DNA of 64,000 nt, from NCBI GenBank assembly GCA_050946535.1, contig JBMNUZ010000010.1:1-64000 (forward strand), given 5' to 3'. The stretch's first letter is position 1. Every line of letters begins with the position of its first letter. A model generated the notes under the pieces. The model searched no databases. It saw only the letters and a list, made by a program, of their open reading frames with translations, and was not told the DNA's origin. Both the position numbers and the translations under genes were made by a program. Positions 59,775 through 64,000 of this stretch are shown here, one piece after another. Source of the DNA: RUG708 sp050946535 (lineage in GTDB: Bacteria; Bacillota; Clostridia; Peptostreptococcales; Anaerovoracaceae).

Positions 59775-60869
59775 ATGAATATTGTAATAGATGAAAATTC
59801 AAACGTCAGCCGTAAGATACAGGGCTTTCTCATAACCGCCGCGGAAAAGTGCGTGTCAGACGAAGGTCTCGATCCTTCGCTCACAGAGATAAGCCTGACG
59901 ACCGTCTCGCCTGAAGAGATCCACAGGCTGAACAAGCTGTACAGGAACACGGACCGGGAGACCGACGTGCTCTCGTTCCCGCAGTACAACGACCTGTCAG
60001 ACGTGGATAACGATGAAATAATAGCTCTGGGCGATGTGGTCATCTGCGATGAAGTGGCGCACAGGCAGGCGAGAGAGTACGGCCATTCCTACGAGAGAGA
60101 GTTCGTCTATCTCTTCGTTCACAGCGTGCTCCATCTGCTCGGATACGATCATATGGTTGAGGCGGACAAGCGTGAGATGCGAGCAAAAGAAGAGGAAGTC
60201 ATGAGTTACATCGGGCTCACAAGAGGGTTCACTCCAGCAGAAGACGAACCCGGAGACGACGCCGGAAAAGATGGAGCTGACGGCGGCGAGGCGGACGGCG
60301 GCGAAACCGCATACAGAGAGGCGGACGACGGCGAGGCCGGATACGATGAAGAACCAGAAGAAGACACCGGATACGATGATGAAAAAGATAGTGGCACTGT
60401 ATATTATGTAGAAAATGAGGCCGCCGGATACGAAGAGAGAAACGCAGACGACGCCGGATATGGAGAGGCAGAAGATAGAACAGGCGGCTACGATATCTGG
60501 AAACACCTTATGGAGCTTGCAAAAGAAGCTTCTTCGAGATCTTATGCTCCATATTCCGGATTTCACGTGGGAGCAGCGCTGCTATGCGAAGACGGGAGCA
60601 TCTATACCGGTGTAAATATCGAAAACGCATCGTACGGTGCCACTTTATGCGCGGAGCGCTCGGCGGTCGCGTGCGCGGTTTCTGCAGGGAACAGGGAGTT
60701 CGCCGCCCTCGCGGTGTATTCGCCTGACGGCAATGCGAGTCCGTGCGGAATCTGCAGACAAGTGCTGCTCGAGTTCGGCAGCGATATCGATATCATTCAG
60801 AAAGATGAGAATGGCAGTCTATATGTAACAAAGATCAGTGAACTGCTGCCGGAGGGATTTGCATTATGA
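59775..60869 (+). CDS. Fused endoribonuclease YbeY and cytidine deaminase
   Basis: 364 residues in one uninterrupted frame. Residues 1-150 are YbeY, the rRNA-processing metalloprotein, with the zinc motif His116-x3-His120-x5-His126 (FVHSVLHLLGYDH; Ser replaces the usual Gly). Residues 153-238 form an acidic linker with repeated DDAGY/EAGYD words. Residues 240-364 are a complete cytidine deaminase: NIENASYGATLCAERSAVAC with Cys292 and Glu294, and SPCGICRQVL with Cys324 and Cys327. In related genomes ybeY, dgkA and cdd are separate; dgkA is missing here. GGAGAG precedes the start; era overlaps the end by four bases. Confidence 0.93.
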   Translation: MNIVIDENSNVSRKIQGFLITAAEKCVSDEGLDPSLTEISLTTVSPEEIHRLNKLYRNTDRETDVLSFPQYNDLSDVDNDEIIALGDVVICDEVAHRQAREYGHSYEREFVYLFVHSVLHLLGYDHMVEADKREMRAKEEEVMSYIGLTRGFTPAEDEPGDDAGKDGADGGEADGGETAYREADDGEAGYDEEPEEDTGYDDEKDSGTVYYVENEAAGYEERNADDAGYGEAEDRTGGYDIWKHLMELAKEASSRSYAPYSGFHVGAALLCEDGSIYTGVNIENASYGATLCAERSAVACAVSAGNREFAALAVYSPDGNASPCGICRQVLLEFGSDIDIIQKDENGSLYVTKISELLPEGFAL

Positions 60870-61756
60870 GATCAGGTTTTGTTGGCATCGTCGGAAGGCC
60901 GAATGTCGGTAAATCGACGCTTCTCAATTCAATCATAGGCGAGAAGGTGGCGATTACCTCGAGCAAGGCACAGACCACGAGGAATGCTATCAGAGGAATA
61001 TATAATGAAGAAGGTTTGCAGGTGGTCTTCATCGATACGCCTGGCATCCACAAGCCGAAAAACGCGCTCGGGAGAGTTCTCACAGATACGGCTGTTTCGA
61101 CTTTAAAGCAGGTCGATGTAATCCTTCTTATAGTCGACGAGAAGCTTTCCGGAGGCCCCGGAGACAGATTCATCATGAATCTGCTTGAACAGGTGAAAAA
61201 GACGCCGAAAGTACTCGTCATCAACAAGATAGACAAGATAGGGCCCGACGAATACAGAAAGATTTACGAAGAATACGAGGAGACAGGAATGTTCGATCAC
61301 ATCGTCGGCACCAGCGCGCTCAAAGGCCAGAACACCGGCGTCGTCATCGACATGATAAAGCCGTATATAAAGGAAGGACCTCAGTATTTTCCAGAAGATC
61401 TTTACACGGACAACCCGATGAAATTCCTCGTATCGGAGATAATCAGAGAAAAGGCGCTAATGTACCTCAACGACGAAGTCCCTCACGGCATTGCCGTTGA
61501 AATAGAACGATATGCCGAAAAGGACAATGTGACCGAAATCGACGCGACTATTTACTGCGAGAAAAAGTCGCACAAGGGCATCATTATCGGAGCCGGAGGG
61601 AGAAAGCTCAAGGGCATAGGCAAAGCCGCCAGGCTCGACATCGAACCTCTTGTCGGAACGAAGGTCTACCTCAATCTCTGGGTAAAAGTCAAGGAGAACT
61701 GGCGCGAGAGCGATATAATGGTCAGCAATTTTGGATACAAGAGAGAAGACGAGTAA
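60866..61756 (+). CDS. era: GTPase Era
   Basis: 296 residues, overlapping the previous stop as ATGA. Ras-like GTPase for 16S rRNA and 30S maturation. G1 GRPNVGKST (10-18), DTPGIHKP (G3), NKIDKI (G4), then the KH domain with GIIIGAGGRKLKGIGKAAR. Length and order are normal. Coupling to the YbeY-Cdd gene places two 16S-maturation factors in one transcript. Confidence 0.97.
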   Translation: MRSGFVGIVGRPNVGKSTLLNSIIGEKVAITSSKAQTTRNAIRGIYNEEGLQVVFIDTPGIHKPKNALGRVLTDTAVSTLKQVDVILLIVDEKLSGGPGDRFIMNLLEQVKKTPKVLVINKIDKIGPDEYRKIYEEYEETGMFDHIVGTSALKGQNTGVVIDMIKPYIKEGPQYFPEDLYTDNPMKFLVSEIIREKALMYLNDEVPHGIAVEIERYAEKDNVTEIDATIYCEKKSHKGIIIGAGGRKLKGIGKAARLDIEPLVGTKVYLNLWVKVKENWRESDIMVSNFGYKREDE

Positions 61757-62503
61757 ATGGTTACCGAAACTGACGGTATTATATTACGACAGACACGAAT
61801 ATCGCGCGATCGCAGAATGATCGTGCTGTTCACGAGAAAGTTCGGCAAGATAAGCGCCGGCACCGGCATCAGACAGTCGGGGAAAAAATCCTCTCTTCCA
61901 ATCAGGCCGTTCACTCACGGCCGCTACGAGCTGTACTGCGGAAGGAATTCATATAATATCGACGCAGCGGAGACGATCGAAAGTTTTTACGATATAGGAG
62001 AGGATGTCGACAGGTTCTTCTGCGCATCGTGTGCGCTCGAGTTCACAGACAAAGTCCTGGCGGAAGGAATGCCGGCTGAGGGAGTTCTCGACGCGCTGCT
62101 GGATTTTCTGAGAATTCTTTCGAAGAGAAAGAAAAAGCTCAGATCTTTCCTTATAATGTATGAGTGGAAGGTCCTTTACCTCACGGGGTACGGTCCGGTG
62201 ACGGACAGATGCGCCTCCTGCGGCAGAGAGGCCCCGGCGGCCGGGTTCAGCATCGTCGACGGAGGGACGGTCTGCCAGTCTTGCGTGGACGCAGGCAGAA
62301 TCAATATGCGATTGCTTTATAGTATAAAATTTGATATAATCCAAATATTAAAATTTATTAGCTTAAATACAATAGATTCGTTCGCGAATCTAGCTTTCAG
62401 CTCTGAAACGACTGAGTATCTCGATAAGATTCTTCACGAATACGTTTCTTATCATCTCGATATCAGGGGTCTTAAGAGCGAATCATATCTATCGCTTGAT
62501 TAA
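61757..62503 (+). CDS. recO: DNA repair protein RecO
   Basis: 248 residues starting directly after era's stop. RecO helps load RecA in RecF-pathway repair. The N-terminal OB domain begins VTETDGIILRQTRISRDRRMIVLFT; a zinc-finger with CASCGREAPAAGFSIVDGG and VCQSC lies near 150-180. The C-terminal end is helical. Complete. Confidence 0.94.
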   Translation: MVTETDGIILRQTRISRDRRMIVLFTRKFGKISAGTGIRQSGKKSSLPIRPFTHGRYELYCGRNSYNIDAAETIESFYDIGEDVDRFFCASCALEFTDKVLAEGMPAEGVLDALLDFLRILSKRKKKLRSFLIMYEWKVLYLTGYGPVTDRCASCGREAPAAGFSIVDGGTVCQSCVDAGRINMRLLYSIKFDIIQILKFISLNTIDSFANLAFSSETTEYLDKILHEYVSYHLDIRGLKSESYLSLD

Positions 62504-62525
62504 TTCGTAAAAGGACGGCAGTATT

Positions 62526-63383
62526 ATGGAATTAAGTCTTGAAAAAATTGAGCTTGTTAAAGACAGAACCGGTGTCAGCTACAGAGAGGCGAAAGACGCC
62601 CTGATCAAAGCAGACGGAAGTGTTGTCGACGCGATTATATTACTTGAGGACGAAATAGATATTTCTCCAAAGACGGCTGCCGGTGTTACAGCGTCTGATA
62701 TTGTTGCGAAACTCAAGGAGCTCGTTGAAGAAGGAAACACCAGAAGAATCCTGATTAAGAAGGACGACGATATCATCCTCAATATCCCTGTAAACGCGGG
62801 CCTCATCGGAGTATTCATCCTTCCTGAAGCGGCTGTTCTCGGTGCTATAGCTGCTATCGGCACGAGGTGCACGGTCAGCGTCATCGACGGCGAAGGCAGT
62901 GAGATCGACGTTATAAAGAAGGTTTCGGAAAAGATCAACGACGTCAAGGAAAACTATTCCACCGTCGCTGAAAATGTTTCTGAGAAGGGAAGCTCGGCTT
63001 TCTCGAAGATCCGTGAAAAAGCCGACGACGTAATCTCGAAGGTCGTATCTCCAGACGAAGACGATATGGGCGACGAAGATTATTTCAATTTCGACGACGA
63101 ATATCCTGATACAGGGGATTCTGAAGACGAAGATGCTGCTCCTGAAGAAGCAGAAGAATCAGAACCAGAAGAGACAGAAGAATCTCAGGAGACTATATCT
63201 TCAGATCAGGATGAGGTGGACGCGGCTGCAAAAGAGGCTTCCGACGCAGTAGACGAAGCTGAGAAAGCGGTTAAAGAAGCGGAGGATGCCATGGCTGATT
63301 CGCAGTCTTCTGTCGACGATGCCGGAGAGAAGTTCGAGAGCACGATAAACAGCTATAAAGAGAAAAAAGACAAGTTCTTTTAA
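62526..63383 (+). CDS. DUF4342-domain protein with long acidic tail
   Basis: 285 residues. The first ~50 residues look like a UBA/EF-Ts-like helix bundle (LVKDRTGVSYREAKDALIKADG), followed by a DUF4342 domain (NTRRILIKKDDDIILNIPVN, a hydrophobic patch LIGVFILPEAAVLGAIAAIG). From about residue 180 the protein is a low-complexity acidic tail rich in Glu, Asp, Ala and Ser, ending in a Lys-rich tip. Function unknown. It lies between recO and glyS, a usual place for this gene in clostridia. Confidence 0.85.
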   Translation: MELSLEKIELVKDRTGVSYREAKDALIKADGSVVDAIILLEDEIDISPKTAAGVTASDIVAKLKELVEEGNTRRILIKKDDDIILNIPVNAGLIGVFILPEAAVLGAIAAIGTRCTVSVIDGEGSEIDVIKKVSEKINDVKENYSTVAENVSEKGSSAFSKIREKADDVISKVVSPDEDDMGDEDYFNFDDEYPDTGDSEDEDAAPEEAEESEPEETEESQETISSDQDEVDAAAKEASDAVDEAEKAVKEAEDAMADSQSSVDDAGEKFESTINSYKEKKDKFF

Positions 63384-63465
63384 CAATCAATACGGGCCAT
63401 ATCAGGCTTTTTGTTTTTTAGGGATAAGAAGGATAAAATAATTTTTTTCAGGAGAAGTATTAACT

Positions 63466-64000
63466 ATGAGTAAGAAAGTTCAGCACAGAGAATTTACGAT
63501 GGACAAGCTGGTATCGCTTGCGAAATCGAGAGGATTTGTATTTCCGGGATCGGAAATCTACGGCGGCCTCGCCAATACGTGGGATTACGGTCCTGTCGGA
63601 GTTGAACTGAAAAATAACGTAAAAAAACTGTGGCGCAAGAGATTCATACAGCAGTGCAAATACAACGTAGGTCTCGATGCTGCTATTCTTATGAACCCGA
63701 GAACATGGGAGGCCTCCGGCCACTTAGAAAATTTCAACGATCCGCAGATCGACTGCAAGGTATGCCACGACAGATTCAGAGCAGACAAGCTCATCGAGGA
63801 CTACTTTGACAGACACGGCGAAGACGCGATCGCCGACGGATGGTCGAACGAAAAGATGGAGAATTTCATCAGGGAGCACGGAATCAAGTGTCCGACTTGC
63901 GGCAGCACCGATTTCACTCCTGTAAGGCAGTTCAACCTCATGTTCAAGACTTATCAGGGAGTTACAGAGGGTGGCACTGCCGAGCTTTACCTGAGACCTG
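63466..64000 (+). CDS. glyS: Glycyl-tRNA synthetase (alpha2 type), N-terminal part
   Basis: 178 codons are visible before the window ends. Class II motif-1 region FVFPGSEIYGGLANTWDYGPVGVELKNN and FIQQCKYNVGLDAAILMNPRTWEASGH match the single-chain dimeric GlyRS of Firmicutes and eukaryotes, not the alpha/beta enzyme. A zinc-knuckle-like CKVCHDRFRAD and CPTCGS follow, then FNLMFKTYQG. AGGAGAAGT precedes the ATG. It charges tRNA-Gly. Confidence 0.95.
   Translation, partial: MSKKVQHREFTMDKLVSLAKSRGFVFPGSEIYGGLANTWDYGPVGVELKNNVKKLWRKRFIQQCKYNVGLDAAILMNPRTWEASGHLENFNDPQIDCKVCHDRFRADKLIEDYFDRHGEDAIADGWSNEKMENFIREHGIKCPTCGSTDFTPVRQFNLMFKTYQGVTEGGTAELYLRP

Overview
The window is a stretch of low-to-mid GC Gram-positive chromosome, most likely from an anaerobe of the Eubacteriales/Peptostreptococcales (an Anaerovoracaceae-like relative is my guess, from gene content and order only). 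Support: class C sortases with LPXTG-type pilins, the order maf-radC-mreBCD-PBP2-minD, the order phoH-ybeY-cdd-era-recO-(DUF4342)-glyS, a complete accBCDA operon with a FabT-like operator, an AICAR-transformylase-only PurH-like protein plus a separate PurO-like IMP cyclohydrolase, and strong AGGAGG-type ribosome binding sites with frequent TTG/GTG starts. No rRNA, tRNA or CRISPR array was seen.

Layout. 1-121: left end of an IS3-family element reading leftwards. 142-7452: pilus operon (VWA tip adhesin, major pilin, two class C sortases, minor pilin). 7453-9480: gene-poor region with two copies of a ~300-bp direct repeat flanking a decayed IS3-family transposase. 9481-12878: Cys-rich small protein, DUF134 regulator, YwaF-like membrane protein, flavodoxin-fold reductase, ComEA. 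12912-16822: FabT-like operator and accBCDA, then a YnzC/DUF896 protein. 17152-19085: cysteine desulfurase and IscU/NifU scaffold. 19228-28448: mutS-mutL-miaA, a tyrosine recombinase, a methionine gamma-lyase-family PLP enzyme and a TVP38/TMEM64 protein. 28656-30724: leader with attenuator-like hairpin, gamma-carbonic anhydrase and AICAR transformylase. 31177-36840: DUF1002 secreted protein, mscL, nrdR, cmk, DUF1015, an HTH-TOBE regulator. 37196-41389: ABC ATPase, permease, GldG-like and DUF4340 operon. 41573-43081: YkgJ-type Cys-cluster protein and IMP cyclohydrolase. 43229-52085: maf, radC, mreBCD, PBP2, a MinD-like ATPase, and rodA on the opposite strand. 52304-57849: RNase Y, second cysteine desulfurase with thiI, an old-yellow-enzyme family oxidoreductase, rpmB. 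57959-64000: methyltransferase, phoH, a fused ybeY-cdd gene, era, recO, DUF4342 protein and the start of glyS.

How the genes work together. The largest coherent blocks are the sortase-assembled pilus; malonyl-CoA formation for fatty acid synthesis; Fe-S cluster/thiolation chemistry (iscS-iscU and nifS2-thiI); mismatch repair; the elongasome (MreBCD, PBP2, RodA) with a MinD-like partner; and RNA maturation/ribosome assembly (YbeY, Era, PhoH, RNase Y, L28).

The most unusual points are the in-frame YbeY-cytidine deaminase fusion with a long acidic repeat linker; several intergenic gaps each filled with its own unrelated family of degenerate short tandem repeats; a candidate structured RNA at 32172-32278; an attenuator-like leader ahead of the carbonic anhydrase/AICAR transformylase genes; possible ATA start codons for RNase Y and RodA; and a MinD-like ATPase with no MinC or MinE nearby. 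All functional names rest on motif and family recognition by eye; no database search was possible.
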